Part shown: one piece after another, positions 1 to 8,762 of the stretch
How the letters are laid out: the number at the start of each line of letters is the position of its first letter
Numbering within the stretch: the stretch's first letter is position 1
Origin: Leucobacter luti
GTDB lineage: Bacteria; Actinomycetota; Actinomycetes; Actinomycetales; Microbacteriaceae
Assembly (NCBI RefSeq): GCF_019464495.1
Contig: NZ_CP080492.1
Location: 620,001 to 684,000, forward strand
Length of the DNA: 64,000 nucleotides
Direction: 5' to 3'
The notes under the pieces: generated by a model
Databases searched by the model: none
What the model was told of the DNA's origin: nothing
Seen by the model: the letters and a program-made list of their open reading frames with translations, nothing else
Translations under genes and position numbers: made by a program

Positions 1-173
1 CTCTGCGGCCCGGCGTTGCGTGAGCCCGCAGGGTGCTGTACGCATCACTTATGCAGTGGACCAGTCAGCACGACACTGCACGGATCCGCTGGGCAGTGCG
101 TGAGGCAGCAAGACATTCTACAGTCCCACCTGGCCGCCCGAATCTTGTGCGTTCTGGCACGCCCACACGAGCG

Positions 174-735
174 CACACCATCACGTTCAGGCGCCAGCGC
201 GCCTTCGCGCTCGTGCAGGAGATTCGAGCTCGGGCAGGATGCTCCCGACGACATCTCCCTGCAGGGCGTGGAATCTCCTGCGTGAAGTCAACACGCAGTC
301 GGCTAGCACAGCAGGTTCACCCCTTTGGCGCCCCGGCCCCGGCCCCGATCTGACGCCGCGTGCACCACCGAGAGAGACGCCCACAGCCGGGAGCCAAAGC
401 CGCACACCGTCACGTTCAGGCGCCAGCGCGGCGTCGCGCTCGTGCAGGAGATTCGAGCTCGCGCAGGATGCTCTCGACGGCATCGCCCTGCACAACCTCG
501 GATTTCCTGCACGAAGTCGAATACTCGTCGGCCAGCACAGCAGGTTCACCCCGTCGGCACCCCTGCCCCGGCCCCGCTCCGACGCCGCGTGCAACACTGA
601 GGGAGACGCCCACAGCCGGGAGCCGAAGCCGCACACCGTCACGTTCAGGCGCCAGCGCGCCTTCGCGCTCGTGCAGGAGATTCGAGCTCACGCAGGATGC
701 TCTCGACGGCATCGCCCTGCACGACCTCGAATCTC
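174..735. repeat. 229-bp direct tandem repeat, about 2.4 copies
   Basis: Unit 1 spans 174-402, unit 2 spans 403-631, and a partial third unit runs from 632 to about 735. Each begins CACACCRTCACGTTCAGG and continues with the same GCGCTCGTGCAGGAGATTCG core (at about 208, 438 and 667) and the same CAGCACAGCAGGTTCACCCC-like block (units 1 and 2). The start-to-start distance is 229 bp both times. Units differ by scattered substitutions, so the duplication is not very recent. Confidence 0.9.
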
Positions 736-782
736 CTGCACGACCTCGGATCTCCCGCACGGCCTCGGATCTCCCGCACGAC
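716..782. repeat. 19-bp tandem repeat, 3.5 copies
   Basis: Copies start at 716, 735, 754 and 773 with consensus CCYGCACGRCCTCGRATCT. The array grows out of the end of the third 229-bp unit, whose sequence supplies the first copy, so it looks like a local secondary expansion. Confidence 0.85.
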
Positions 783-830
783 GAGCACCGCACCCGCCCG
801 CTCCCTCACGAGACGCGGCGCAGGATGCCC

Positions 831-865
831 AAAAGGGGCCTCAGCGCAACGCTGAGGCCCCTTTT
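831..865 (-). terminator. Rho-independent terminator of the MerR-type gene
   Basis: Perfect 16-bp inverted repeat (831-846 and 850-865) with a 3-nt loop. On the minus strand the stem is flanked by A and T runs that are part of the hairpin, giving a TTTT tail. It sits 13 bp past the stop of the gene ending at 878. Confidence 0.9.
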
Positions 866-877
866 AGCTCTGATCGA

Positions 878-1459
878 CTAGGAGATCTTGCGGGTCTTGC
901 GACGAACGGCGAGTTCATCGACCTCGCTGGACTGCACGCGGTGCTCGTCCATGTCGACGAGCGAGGTCTCAACTTCACGGAGCACTTTGCCGACGGCAAT
1001 GCCGAACACGCCCTGTCCGCGACTGACGAGGTCGATGACCTCATCACTCGAGGTGCACAGATAAACGCTCGCGCCATCGCTCATAAGCGTCGTCTGGGAA
1101 AGATCGTGGACGCCTGCCTCATGCAACTGCGCGACTGCCGTACGGATCTGCTGGAGCGAGATCCCTGTATCAAGCAGGCGCTTCACGAGCTTGAGCACGA
1201 GAATGTCCCGGAAGCCGTAGAGCCGCTGTGAGCCGGAGCCTGCCGCACCGCGGACTGTCGGCTCGACGAGGCCTGTGCGAGCCCAGTAGTCGAGCTGGCG
1301 ATAGCTGATGCCTGCTGCACGAGCGGCAGTTGCACCCTTGAATCCGCCGTCCTGATTCGGCCGGGGAAGCCCGTCATCAAAGAGCAGCTCAGCATCGAGC
1401 GACTCCCCAAAAGGAGCTGAAGAACCGTCTTCCCCTGACGGGTGCTGCGTGTCCTTCAT
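878..1459 (-). CDS. MerR-family regulator, Rv1830 (ResR/McdR)-like
   Basis: A 193-residue protein with a MerR-type winged helix-turn-helix at about 43-110 (YRQLDYWA at 53-60, then a GSQRLYGFRDI stretch), followed by a conserved C-terminal part with DGASVY and GQGVFGIAV motifs. This architecture and the neighbours (a second MerR gene and garA) match the mycobacterial Rv1827-Rv1828-Rv1830 block, in which the Rv1830 protein affects growth and division. The DUF151 gene that sits between the two MerR genes in mycobacteria is absent here. Start ATG at 1459 has AGGAG four bases upstream. It is separated from ftsR by 161 bp that hold its own likely promoter and operator. Confidence 0.88.
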   Translation of the reverse strand: MKDTQHPSGEDGSSAPFGESLDAELLFDDGLPRPNQDGGFKGATAARAAGISYRQLDYWARTGLVEPTVRGAAGSGSQRLYGFRDILVLKLVKRLLDTGISLQQIRTAVAQLHEAGVHDLSQTTLMSDGASVYLCTSSDEVIDLVSRGQGVFGIAVGKVLREVETSLVDMDEHRVQSSEVDELAVRRKTRKIS

Positions 1460-1563
1460 TGTGCTCCTATCTCGGTGGCGCAGTGCGCCGAACTCCTGTC
1501 AACGGTACCGACCGACACTCCCCCGTGCAACGACCTGCGGACCTGATTTTCGCCGTGTCGCTC

Positions 1564-1590
1564 TCAAGTTGAACTTGAAGGTTGAATTGG
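1564..1590. promoter_or_regulatory. Palindrome and repeated half-site upstream of the MerR-type gene
   Basis: A perfect 15-bp palindrome TCAAGTTGAACTTGA (1564-1578, centre G1571) is followed by a second GTTGAA half-site at 1581-1586, direct to the one at 1568-1573. It lies 105-131 bp upstream of the MerR-family start at 1459 and just past the end of ftsR. MerR proteins bind palindromes in promoters, so autoregulation or control by FtsR is likely; that is inference. Confidence 0.5.
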
Positions 1591-1620
1591 TGCGGATTTA
1601 CCCAGATTCAGGCGCCCAAA

Positions 1621-2298
1621 TCAGGCTCCGGAAACACGCCGACGCAACACGCCGGAGCGCACCGTGTCGAGGTAGCCAGCAAACTCCAGCGCGTCCTCTG
1701 CGCCGGCCGGAGTGCCCTGCTTCACGCCGCGAGTTGACACCGCGCGCGCGATCAATTCGGCCTCGCGCTCAGCTGCCAGGCGCAGGGAGCGCAAGTGCCG
1801 CGGTGTGATGCCGCGCTCCGCGAGCCGCATCAGCGCGGTGAGCTGCGCCACAGCATCGTGCGGGAACACCTCTGCAGCCGGCAGCAACCCCGCGGCAATC
1901 GCCTCACCGAGGAAGCGGACATTCGCCCCGGTCGAGCGGCACAGCTCCTCGCTACTCAGTACGCGTTTCGGAGCGAGAATGCTCGACGCACTGCGTGGCG
2001 CGGCACCGGGAATGATCGGATCGCGGCCCTGATCGAGTTCTTCGAGCACTTCAGCAATGACCTTTAGCGGCAGGTAGTGGTCACGCTGCAGCGTCAGGAT
2101 CAGCCGGAGGCGCTCGATGTGCGCCTGCGAAAACTTGCGGTACCCGGACTTCGTGCGCTCAGGGGTCACGAGCCCCTGCTCTTCGAGGAAGCGGAGCTTC
2201 GACGGCGACAGGTCAGTGAAGTCATCCTGCAGTCGGGCGAGCACCTGCCCGATGCTCAGGAGACCGCTGGTGTGCTGACGGGCCACCGCGCCCGTCAC
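1621..2298 (-). CDS. ftsR: MerR-family regulator FtsR
   Basis: A 225-residue protein with a MerR-like DNA-binding domain at about 13-85 (LSIGQVL, SPSKLRFLEEQGLV, GYRKFS) and a longer helical C-terminus. Orthologues are corynebacterial FtsR, an activator of ftsZ expression, and mycobacterial Rv1828. The open frame runs further upstream, but that part overlaps garA; I chose GTG at 2298, one base after the garA stop, because GGCGGAAGG lies about 8 bases before it. The tight spacing implies translational coupling with garA. The frame continues to 1621 without interruption. Confidence 0.88.
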   Translation of the reverse strand: MTGAVARQHTSGLLSIGQVLARLQDDFTDLSPSKLRFLEEQGLVTPERTKSGYRKFSQAHIERLRLILTLQRDHYLPLKVIAEVLEELDQGRDPIIPGAAPRSASSILAPKRVLSSEELCRSTGANVRFLGEAIAAGLLPAAEVFPHDAVAQLTALMRLAERGITPRHLRSLRLAAEREAELIARAVSTRGVKQGTPAGAEDALEFAGYLDTVRSGVLRRRVSGA

Positions 2299-2299
2299 G

Positions 2300-2776
2300 C
2301 TAGGCGCCTTCCGCCAGATCGAAGCGCGAAGCGAAGAACGTGAAGCGGAACTTGCCCACCTGCACCTCGACACCGTCTTCGAGCGGCACTTCGCCAGTGA
2401 TACGTGAGCCATCGCAGAACGTGCCGTTCAGCGAGCCGAGGTCCGACACCGTAAAGGCAGTTCCTGTGCGACGGAACTCGGCGTGCCGCCGCGAAACAGT
2501 GACATCATCAAGGAAGATGCTGACAGCGGGGTGCCTCCCGGCCACGGTGACATCCTGATCCAGTAGGAAGCGCGCTCCCTGATCAGGCCCACGGCGGACC
2601 ACGAGCAGCGCAGCACCGGACGGCAGCGCTTCGACGGCGTCGCGCTCATCGATCGCGAGGTCTGTTGCACGGCTGCGGATCATAGCCCCGAGGTCATCGC
2701 GGAACTGCTGCGTTGCACGCACTTCGGTGTTGTCGGCGCGACGGGCGTGATTCTCGGTGTTCACGTGCTCACCCAC
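2300..2776 (-). CDS. garA: FHA-domain protein GarA/OdhI
   Basis: A 158-residue protein. Residues about 58-150 form a forkhead-associated domain with its diagnostic motifs (GRHP, SRRHAEF, DLGSLNGT). The N-terminal tail has TEVRATQQFRD, the position where GarA/OdhI carry the threonines phosphorylated by PknB/PknG. In corynebacteria and mycobacteria the unphosphorylated protein binds and inhibits 2-oxoglutarate dehydrogenase and affects glutamate dehydrogenase. The canonical ETTS motif is not obvious, so the phosphosite assignment is uncertain. Start GTG at 2776 (a second GTG lies at 2764). First gene of the garA-ftsR pair. Confidence 0.88.
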   Translation of the reverse strand: MGEHVNTENHARRADNTEVRATQQFRDDLGAMIRSRATDLAIDERDAVEALPSGAALLVVRRGPDQGARFLLDQDVTVAGRHPAVSIFLDDVTVSRRHAEFRRTGTAFTVSDLGSLNGTFCDGSRITGEVPLEDGVEVQVGKFRFTFFASRFDLAEGA

Positions 2777-2953
2777 TCCTGCTCTCGGGGCTTCGGCGAG
2801 CCAGCTGGCTCAATAGCTCTACGCTATCGCAGCGAGGCATCCGCTCGCACCCTGCTGGAGCGAATCAGGAGCTCCGCTTCACAATTTCACTCCGGTTTGA
2901 CACGCACTGCACACAACTGTGCATTTCCCGTGCATCCCGCGCCACGCCTGCGA

Positions 2954-4456
2954 CTATCCGCGGCGCTCGTTCTGTTCCAAAAACGCGTACACCTCGTTTG
3001 AGTCGACGCCGGGGAACGTGCCGGTCGGGAGCGCTGCGAGCAAACTCGTCGGTGTCGCTGCCTCTGGCCAAGCCGCTGCGGCCCACTTCGCGGTGAGTTC
3101 GCTCGACGCTTGCCTGCAGCAACGATCATCCGGGCAGAATGACTTCGATCGATGAGTCGTCTCGCGGCCGCGGAACCACTTCACGTCTTCGAACCGCACG
3201 CCCACACTGACGGAGTACCAGCCCTCTTTCGCTTTCTCAACCCGTGAGGTGCACCAGTACGTGCCGCCAGCAGACATGTCGGTGTACTGGTACCAGGGGT
3301 TGAAGCGATCAGACTGTGCGAACACGGTGCGCGCTGTCCAGTTGCGGCACACCATCGCACCCTCGAAGTTGCCCAGCGCGTCAGACGGGAAGCGCACACC
3401 GTCGTTCTCATACGCCTTGATCAGCGTGCCTGACTCGTGCGCCTTCATGAAGTGCACTTGCAGCCCGAGTCGTTCGGTCGCGAGGTTTGTAAACCGGTGT
3501 GCCGCCATCTCATAGGAGACCCCGAATGCGTCGCGCAGATCCTCCATCGAGATCTGTCGCTGCTTCTTCGCGTCGGCAAGCAGATCCACTGCGGCGCCCT
3601 CGGGCAGCAGCACGGCGCCTGCGAGATAGTTCGCCTCGACACGCTGGCGGAGGAAGTCAGCATAGTTGCGCGGTTCCTCGTGTCCGCACACCAGGCTGGC
3701 AAGCGCGCGCAGGATCGGAGCACGGGCATCTCGCGATGGGAGATTGCTCCCCAAGTAGATGCGTCCGTTGCGGCGGTCGATCACCGAGCGCGTCGAGTGG
3801 GGCATGTCCGAGACATAGTGCAGGCTGAAGCCGAGCTTCTCAGCCACGTTGGCGATCGTCTGCTGCGAGACCGGCCCACCGGTGTAGCCGACGCTGTCGA
3901 GCAGCTGCTGCGCTGCGCGCTCGAGTTCAGGGTAGTAATTTCCCGCTACGCGCATCTCCGCGCGCAGCTCGGTGTTCGCCCGCCGCGCCTCCTCCGGGGT
4001 TGCCGCACGCTCGCGGTGCAGGCGCTCCACTTCCTGGTGCAGTCCGAGCAACGCCTTCAGCGTCTCATCGCTCGTGGCCTTGGAGACGCGGATCGGCTGG
4101 ATCCCGAGCGACCCGAAGACCGTCCCTCGTTGCGCGCGCTCGACGGCGATCTCGAGCGCTGCGCGCTCGCTCGGCGCCTCGTCGATCAGAAGCTCGTCCA
4201 CAGTCACCCCGAGCGCTGCGGCGAGCGCACGTAGCAGCGGCAGTCGAGGCTCTCGCTTGCCGTTCTCAATTGCGGAAAGCTGCGAGGGAGCGCGGTCGAC
4301 CGCCGCGGCGAGCTGCTCCAGCGTCATGCCGCGCTGAATGCGGTGTTCGCGCACCCTGCGCCCCAGGGTGAGGGCGTCTCCCCCGTCTTCGACGTCAGCG
4401 TCGGCACCACCAACCGCGCTGGCAGTTGCGGTCAGATCAGAAGTCACGAGAGTCAT
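2954..4456 (-). CDS. ramB: RamB/ScfR-type regulator of acetate metabolism
   Basis: About 500 residues: an XRE-type helix-turn-helix near the N-terminus (RMTLEQLAAAVDRAPSQLSAIE), a central IrrE-like domain (DUF955) without an HExxH zinc motif, and a C-terminal ScfR domain rich in cysteines (VCRNWT, YWCTSR, CPDDRCC). This is the layout of corynebacterial RamB, a repressor/activator of aceA, aceB and acetate genes. It diverges from aceB, as expected for a local regulator. Three starts are possible (TTG 4492, ATG 4465, ATG 4456); I chose 4456 because CAGGA lies 8 bases upstream of it. Confidence 0.9.
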   Translation of the reverse strand: MTLVTSDLTATASAVGGADADVEDGGDALTLGRRVREHRIQRGMTLEQLAAAVDRAPSQLSAIENGKREPRLPLLRALAAALGVTVDELLIDEAPSERAALEIAVERAQRGTVFGSLGIQPIRVSKATSDETLKALLGLHQEVERLHRERAATPEEARRANTELRAEMRVAGNYYPELERAAQQLLDSVGYTGGPVSQQTIANVAEKLGFSLHYVSDMPHSTRSVIDRRNGRIYLGSNLPSRDARAPILRALASLVCGHEEPRNYADFLRQRVEANYLAGAVLLPEGAAVDLLADAKKQRQISMEDLRDAFGVSYEMAAHRFTNLATERLGLQVHFMKAHESGTLIKAYENDGVRFPSDALGNFEGAMVCRNWTARTVFAQSDRFNPWYQYTDMSAGGTYWCTSRVEKAKEGWYSVSVGVRFEDVKWFRGRETTHRSKSFCPDDRCCRQASSELTAKWAAAAWPEAATPTSLLAALPTGTFPGVDSNEVYAFLEQNERRG

Positions 4457-4607
4457 GTCACTCATCCTGCCAGAGCACGATTCTTCCGACAAGCAGAAAT
4501 ATCGCGAATCTTCACCCCCACATATGCCGGTTTGTGCGCTTCTCCCGGGTCCAAGATGGAATTACACCGCAGGAACCCCTCCCGCACCTTTCACGTAAGG
4601 ACTCATC
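4457..4607. promoter_or_regulatory. ramB-aceB divergent control region
   Basis: About 150 bp separate the two divergent starts. The aceB start at 4608 has AAGGA seven bases upstream. I could not pick out a clear RamB consensus palindrome or a convincing -35/-10 pair by eye, so only the divergent arrangement supports a shared control region. Confidence 0.5.
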
Positions 4608-6263
4608 ATGACCACCACGCAGGCGGCCCCGCAGCAGTCGCAGACCGCCACCCCCTCAGCTTTCGGCCCCCGCATCGAGGTCACCGGCCGCCCGTTCTCA
4701 CGCAGCGAGGAGATCCTCACCGCCGAGGCACTCACGTTCCTCACAAAGCTGCACGATCGCTTCGCGAGCACTCGCCACGAGCGGCTCGCTGACCGGCAGC
4801 GTCGCCGCTACGAGATCGGCAATGGCCGCGACCCGAAGTTCCGCGAGGACACCCGCCAGATCCGCGAGGACGCGAACTGGCAGGTCGCAGGGGCAGGGCC
4901 GGGGCTTGAGGACCGACGCGTGGAGATCACTGGGCCCACCGATCCGAAGATGACCGTCAATGCAATGAACTCCGGCGCTCGCGTGTGGCTGGCGGATCAG
5001 GAGGACGCGACGAGCCCCACGTGGGCGAACGTCATCGGCGGCCAGCTGTCACTGTTTGACGCTATTCGGGAACAGCTGGAGTACACGAGCCCGGAGGGCA
5101 AGGAGTACCGCGTCACCGCGGAGCACACCCCGACGATCGTGATGCGGCCGCGCGGCTGGCACCTGGTCGAGAAGCACATGCGCTTCGTGGACAGCCAGGG
5201 GCAGTCCGGGGCGGCTTCTGGCAGTCTCGTCGACTTCGGCCTCTATGCGTTCCACAATGCGCGTGAGCTCGTCGCACGCGGCCGCGGCCCCTACTTCTAC
5301 ATCGCCAAGCTCGAGTCGAGCGAAGAGGCGAAGCTGTGGGACGACATCTTCACGTTCACCGAGCAGGAGCTGGGGCTCCCCCACGGGACGATCCGCGCAA
5401 CCGTCCTCATCGAGACGCTGCCTGCCGCGTTTGAGATGGAGGAGATCCTCTATGTGATGCGCGATCACATCGCCGGGCTGAACGCTGGCCGCTGGGACTA
5501 CATCTTCTCGATCATCAAGAACTACCGTGGCCGTGGTGCCCGTTTCGTTCTCCCGGATCGCAGCGAAGTGACGATGACGGTTCCGTTCATGCGTGCGTAC
5601 ACCGAGCTACTCGTGAAGACGTGCCACAAGCGTGGAGCTCACGCGATTGGCGGGATGAGTGCATTCATTCCGAATCGCCGCGATGCTGAAGTGACCGCCC
5701 GGGCAGAGGAGAAGGTGCGCGCCGACAAGCAGCGTGAGGCAGGAGACGGTTTCGACGGCACGTGGGTCGCACACCCCGATCTGATCAGCGTGGCACAGGC
5801 GGAGTTCGACGCTGTGCTCGGCGATCGTCCGAATCAGGTGGATCGCCAGCGTGATGATGTTGAGGTCACCGCTGCTCAACTGCTCGATGTGCACATCGGT
5901 CGCGACATCACCGAGGCCGGAGTACGCGAAAATGTCTCGATCGGCTTGCGCTACATCGAGGCGTGGCTGCGAGGCAATGGCGCGGTCGCCATCGACAACC
6001 TGATGGAGGACGCGGCGACCGCAGAGATCAGCCGCTCGCAGATCTGGCAGTGGATCCACCAGGATCAGTCCACCGCAGAGGGCACGCGCATCACCCGGGA
6101 GTGGGTGGGTGAGCTGATGCGCGAGGCCATCGCTGGGTTCGCACGCTTCGCAGGCGATCGCTACGATGATGCGGCAGAGCTGTTCGCAGACGTAGCACTG
6201 GGAGATGACTTCCCGACATTCCTCACGGTACCGGCATACAGCCGCTATCTGGTCGACGCATAA
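4608..6263 (+). CDS. aceB: Malate synthase A
   Basis: A 551-residue malate synthase of the A type, condensing glyoxylate with acetyl-CoA to malate in the glyoxylate shunt. Signature stretches are DQEDATSP (130-137), RPRGWHL (170-176), ETLPAAFEMEEI (259-270), GLNAGRWDYIFSIIK (280-294), GGMSAFIP (348-355) and DNLMEDAATAEIS near 465. Length is normal for AceB rather than the longer GlcB. No isocitrate lyase gene is in the window. Start ATG follows AAGGACTCATC. Divergent from ramB, which in related bacteria controls this gene in response to acetate. Confidence 0.97.
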   Translation: MTTTQAAPQQSQTATPSAFGPRIEVTGRPFSRSEEILTAEALTFLTKLHDRFASTRHERLADRQRRRYEIGNGRDPKFREDTRQIREDANWQVAGAGPGLEDRRVEITGPTDPKMTVNAMNSGARVWLADQEDATSPTWANVIGGQLSLFDAIREQLEYTSPEGKEYRVTAEHTPTIVMRPRGWHLVEKHMRFVDSQGQSGAASGSLVDFGLYAFHNARELVARGRGPYFYIAKLESSEEAKLWDDIFTFTEQELGLPHGTIRATVLIETLPAAFEMEEILYVMRDHIAGLNAGRWDYIFSIIKNYRGRGARFVLPDRSEVTMTVPFMRAYTELLVKTCHKRGAHAIGGMSAFIPNRRDAEVTARAEEKVRADKQREAGDGFDGTWVAHPDLISVAQAEFDAVLGDRPNQVDRQRDDVEVTAAQLLDVHIGRDITEAGVRENVSIGLRYIEAWLRGNGAVAIDNLMEDAATAEISRSQIWQWIHQDQSTAEGTRITREWVGELMREAIAGFARFAGDRYDDAAELFADVALGDDFPTFLTVPAYSRYLVDA

Positions 6264-6273
6264 GCCACCTCCG

Positions 6274-6311
6274 GTGAGGGCCTCGGATCACATTCGATCC
6301 GAGGCCCTCAC
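6274..6311 (+). terminator. Hairpin terminator after aceB
   Basis: Perfect 16-bp stem (6274-6289 with 6296-6311) and a 6-nt loop, 11 bases past the aceB stop. It is followed by a weak T-containing stretch (TCATTCTTG) rather than a T run. Confidence 0.75.
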
Positions 6312-6428
6312 TCATTCTTGGCCCCGCGGCTACTGCAAATCCACTTCGACTCTCTGATTGAGCGCCCGTGCGGCCCATGAGTATGCCATCCTGCTGGGAG
6401 AACAATCCACTGAGAGGACGCGACGCAC

Positions 6429-6917
6429 ATGGGATTCTTCACGAAAGACACGACACCGGTGGCCGGTGGCCCTGATGGCCTCGCACCGCTGTCAAAGGAC
6501 CGCATTAAGGCAGCCCTGGAAAGCGAGGGGTGGTCGTACAGTGTCGACTCAGACGGGGATATCGGCGGGGGCTGGGAGTACGGCTCGTTTTACTTCTTCA
6601 CGAACGGCGAGCAGGGCGAGCTCCTGTGCATCCGTGGGAGCTGGCGCGGCAAGCTTGAGGCGTCAGATATGGGACTCGCGCTCCAAGCCTGCAACTCCTG
6701 GAACGCTGAGAAGCTGTGGCCAAAAACGTATGCTCGTCCGGACGAAGAGGGCATGATTCGGATCCATACCGAGCACAATGTCGACTACGAGCAGGGCATC
6801 ACTGATGGCCAACTCTCCCAGCAACTCGTCTGCGCGATCAACACGGGGATGTCGTTCTACGAGCACCTCAATGAGCTGTTCCCGGCTGTCTGGGCCGAGT
6901 ACAAGCCACAAGACTGA
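6429..6917 (+). CDS. YbjN domain-containing protein
   Basis: A 162-residue acidic soluble protein. From about residue 20 it matches the YbjN fold family (PF10722), which resembles type III secretion chaperones: LSKDRIKAALESEGW, then YGSFYFF, and a C-terminal QLVCAINTGMSFYEHL helix. Biochemical role is unknown; E. coli YbjN affects motility and stress traits. Ten bases separate it from the HSP90-like gene downstream, so they are probably co-transcribed. Start ATG has AGAGG eleven bases upstream. Confidence 0.8.
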   Translation: MGFFTKDTTPVAGGPDGLAPLSKDRIKAALESEGWSYSVDSDGDIGGGWEYGSFYFFTNGEQGELLCIRGSWRGKLEASDMGLALQACNSWNAEKLWPKTYARPDEEGMIRIHTEHNVDYEQGITDGQLSQQLVCAINTGMSFYEHLNELFPAVWAEYKPQD

Positions 6918-6926
6918 TCCGCGCCC

Positions 6927-8762
6927 GTGGCTGAACGGTTTCAGGTCGACCTCTCCGGAATGGTCGACCTGCTCTCGCGGCATCTCTATTCCGGCCCGCA
7001 GGTCTATCTGCGCGAGCTGATCCAGAATGCGGTGGACGCGGTGACCGCTCGACAGAACGTGGATCCTGGGGCGCCAGCGACGATTCGGCTGAGTCCCGGG
7101 GTAAACGCTGCCGGCGATCCGACACTCGAGATCACCGACTCCGGCATCGGACTCACGACCGCCGAGGCGCGCGAGCTGCTTGCGACAATTGGTCGTTCCT
7201 CGAAACGCGATGCGACGTTCGGCTTGGGCCGGAACGAGTTTATCGGGCAGTTCGGGATCGGCATGCTCGCCGCCTTTATGGTGGCAGACCGGATCGAAGT
7301 CACCTCTCGCTCGCTCACCCCTGGGGCTCAGGCAATCAGGTGGGAAGGGCACGCAGACGGCACGTTCGACGTCCACGAGCTCACGACGTCTGACACCGTT
7401 CCCCTCGGGACCACTGTTCGACTGACTGCGCGGCGCGACACTGGCCACTGGCTTTCTGAAGACACCGTTCTCGGCCTCGCCCGCGAATATGGCTCACTGC
7501 TGCCCTTCGATATCGCCGTGAGCGTCTCTGTTTCGGACTCGCTGGACCCCGTCTGGCACCGCGTCTCCGAGCCGGAGCTGCCATGGCGCGTGGCGCACGC
7601 CTCTGATCGGGACCGCAGCCGCGCGCTCGCCGCGTATTGCGAGCGAACGTTCGGATTCACGCCGCTCGGGCACATCGACCTGGAGCTGCCCGTAGCGGGG
7701 GTGAGCGGTGTGGCGTTCATTCTGCCTCAGTCTGTTTCGCCTGGCTCAGGGCAGCACCGGGTGTACACGAAACGGATGCTGCTGGGCGCACGCGTTGATC
7801 GGGTACTCCCCGATTGGGCCTTCTTCGTTCGCGCCGTGCTCGACACCGACGCACTCACTCCGACCGCGTCTCGCGAGCAGTTGCACGATGACGAGGTCCT
7901 GTTTGGCGTGCGTGAGGCGATAGGCGTGCAACTCCAACAGTGGGCCTTGCGTGAGCTGCGCAGCGATTCTCGGCTCGCCCGCTTGGTGATCGGCACGCAC
8001 CACCTCGCGCTCCGCGGGCTCGCGCTCACCGATCAGAGCATGCTCGATCTCGTCACCGAGGTGCTGCCCTTCGAAACCACGGATGGTCCGCTCACGCTTG
8101 CACAGCTGGGCGCAGCTGGCGAAGTGGTGTACACGACGACCACTGAGGCGTATCGCCGTGTCGCAGCTGTCGCACGGGCGCAAGGGATCGTGGTGCTCAA
8201 CGCGGGGTATGTGTACGATGCTGATCTGCTCGCGCGGCTCGGCCAGCGCCCCGGCTGGAGCGTCCGCGAACTCGCGAGCGCGGATCTCGTGCAAGCGCTT
8301 GGCCTCCCCGGCGTCGACCGAGAGTGGGAGCTCGCGGATGCCGTCGCGCGTGCCCGGGAGCTGCTCACTCCCGACGACTGCGATGTTATCGTCCGCAGCT
8401 TCTCACCAGAGACTGTGCCTGCCATTCTCCTCAGAGACCCCGAAGGCGAGCACCGTCGAGACCGAGATCGAGAGCGCAGTGCATCCCCTGAACTCTGGGG
8501 CGGCCTCCTCGACTCATTCGCTGAGAACACGACCTCGCGCACCCGCACGCTCGTGCTGAACGATACCTCCGCGGTGGCCAGGCGGTTGCTCGCCGCACCG
8601 CCCGGTGCGGTGTTCGCTTCAGGGCTCCGTGCGCTGTATCTCTCGGCCGTGATGCTCGCCGGCGATGGCCTTCGTTCTTCCGAATCCGCAGCCCTGGCGG
8701 ATGCGCTGGGGCAGCTCCTCGAATCCGCACTTGCCCACCCCACTCAGGAGGATCCAGCGTGA
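6927..8762 (+). CDS. HSP90 family molecular chaperone-like ATPase
   Basis: A 611-residue protein with a GHKL ATPase domain typical of HSP90/HtpG: ELIQNAVDA (30-38, magnesium-binding N box), DSGIGL (71-76) and GQFGIGMLAAF (107-117, lid/G2 box). A middle domain follows (about 230-380), then a C-terminal part I cannot match to the classical dimerisation domain. It belongs to the actinobacterial 'HSP90 family protein' group rather than to canonical HtpG. Start GTG at 6927. The stop codon overlaps the GTG start of the TPR gene, so the two are translationally coupled and the products probably interact. Confidence 0.88.
   Translation: MAERFQVDLSGMVDLLSRHLYSGPQVYLRELIQNAVDAVTARQNVDPGAPATIRLSPGVNAAGDPTLEITDSGIGLTTAEARELLATIGRSSKRDATFGLGRNEFIGQFGIGMLAAFMVADRIEVTSRSLTPGAQAIRWEGHADGTFDVHELTTSDTVPLGTTVRLTARRDTGHWLSEDTVLGLAREYGSLLPFDIAVSVSVSDSLDPVWHRVSEPELPWRVAHASDRDRSRALAAYCERTFGFTPLGHIDLELPVAGVSGVAFILPQSVSPGSGQHRVYTKRMLLGARVDRVLPDWAFFVRAVLDTDALTPTASREQLHDDEVLFGVREAIGVQLQQWALRELRSDSRLARLVIGTHHLALRGLALTDQSMLDLVTEVLPFETTDGPLTLAQLGAAGEVVYTTTTEAYRRVAAVARAQGIVVLNAGYVYDADLLARLGQRPGWSVRELASADLVQALGLPGVDREWELADAVARARELLTPDDCDVIVRSFSPETVPAILLRDPEGEHRRDRDRERSASPELWGGLLDSFAENTTSRTRTLVLNDTSAVARRLLAAPPGAVFASGLRALYLSAVMLAGDGLRSSESAALADALGQLLESALAHPTQEDPA

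Larger units (their letters stand above)
1..830. other. Gene-free region carrying tandem repeats
   Basis: I see no credible gene here. Open frames exist on both strands, but they run through a repeat whose period (229 bp) is not a multiple of three, so successive copies would be read in different frames and no repeated protein would result. No frame shows a recognisable domain or a good ribosome binding site. The first 173 bases are not part of the repeat and I recognise nothing in them. The stretch lies downstream of the MerR-type gene, which is closed off by a strong terminator at 831-865. Confidence 0.7.

Noticed and set aside
174..782. CRISPR array
   Set aside because: Units are 229 bp and 19 bp direct tandem repeats without unique spacers.
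239..1231. A 330-codon plus-strand frame over the repeat region
   Set aside because: It crosses the 229-bp repeats in shifting frames, then runs antisense to the MerR-type gene and its terminator; no domain or ribosome site.
2954..4456. Metalloprotease activity of the IrrE-like domain of RamB
   Set aside because: The HExxH zinc motif is not seen; the protein is better explained as a transcriptional regulator.
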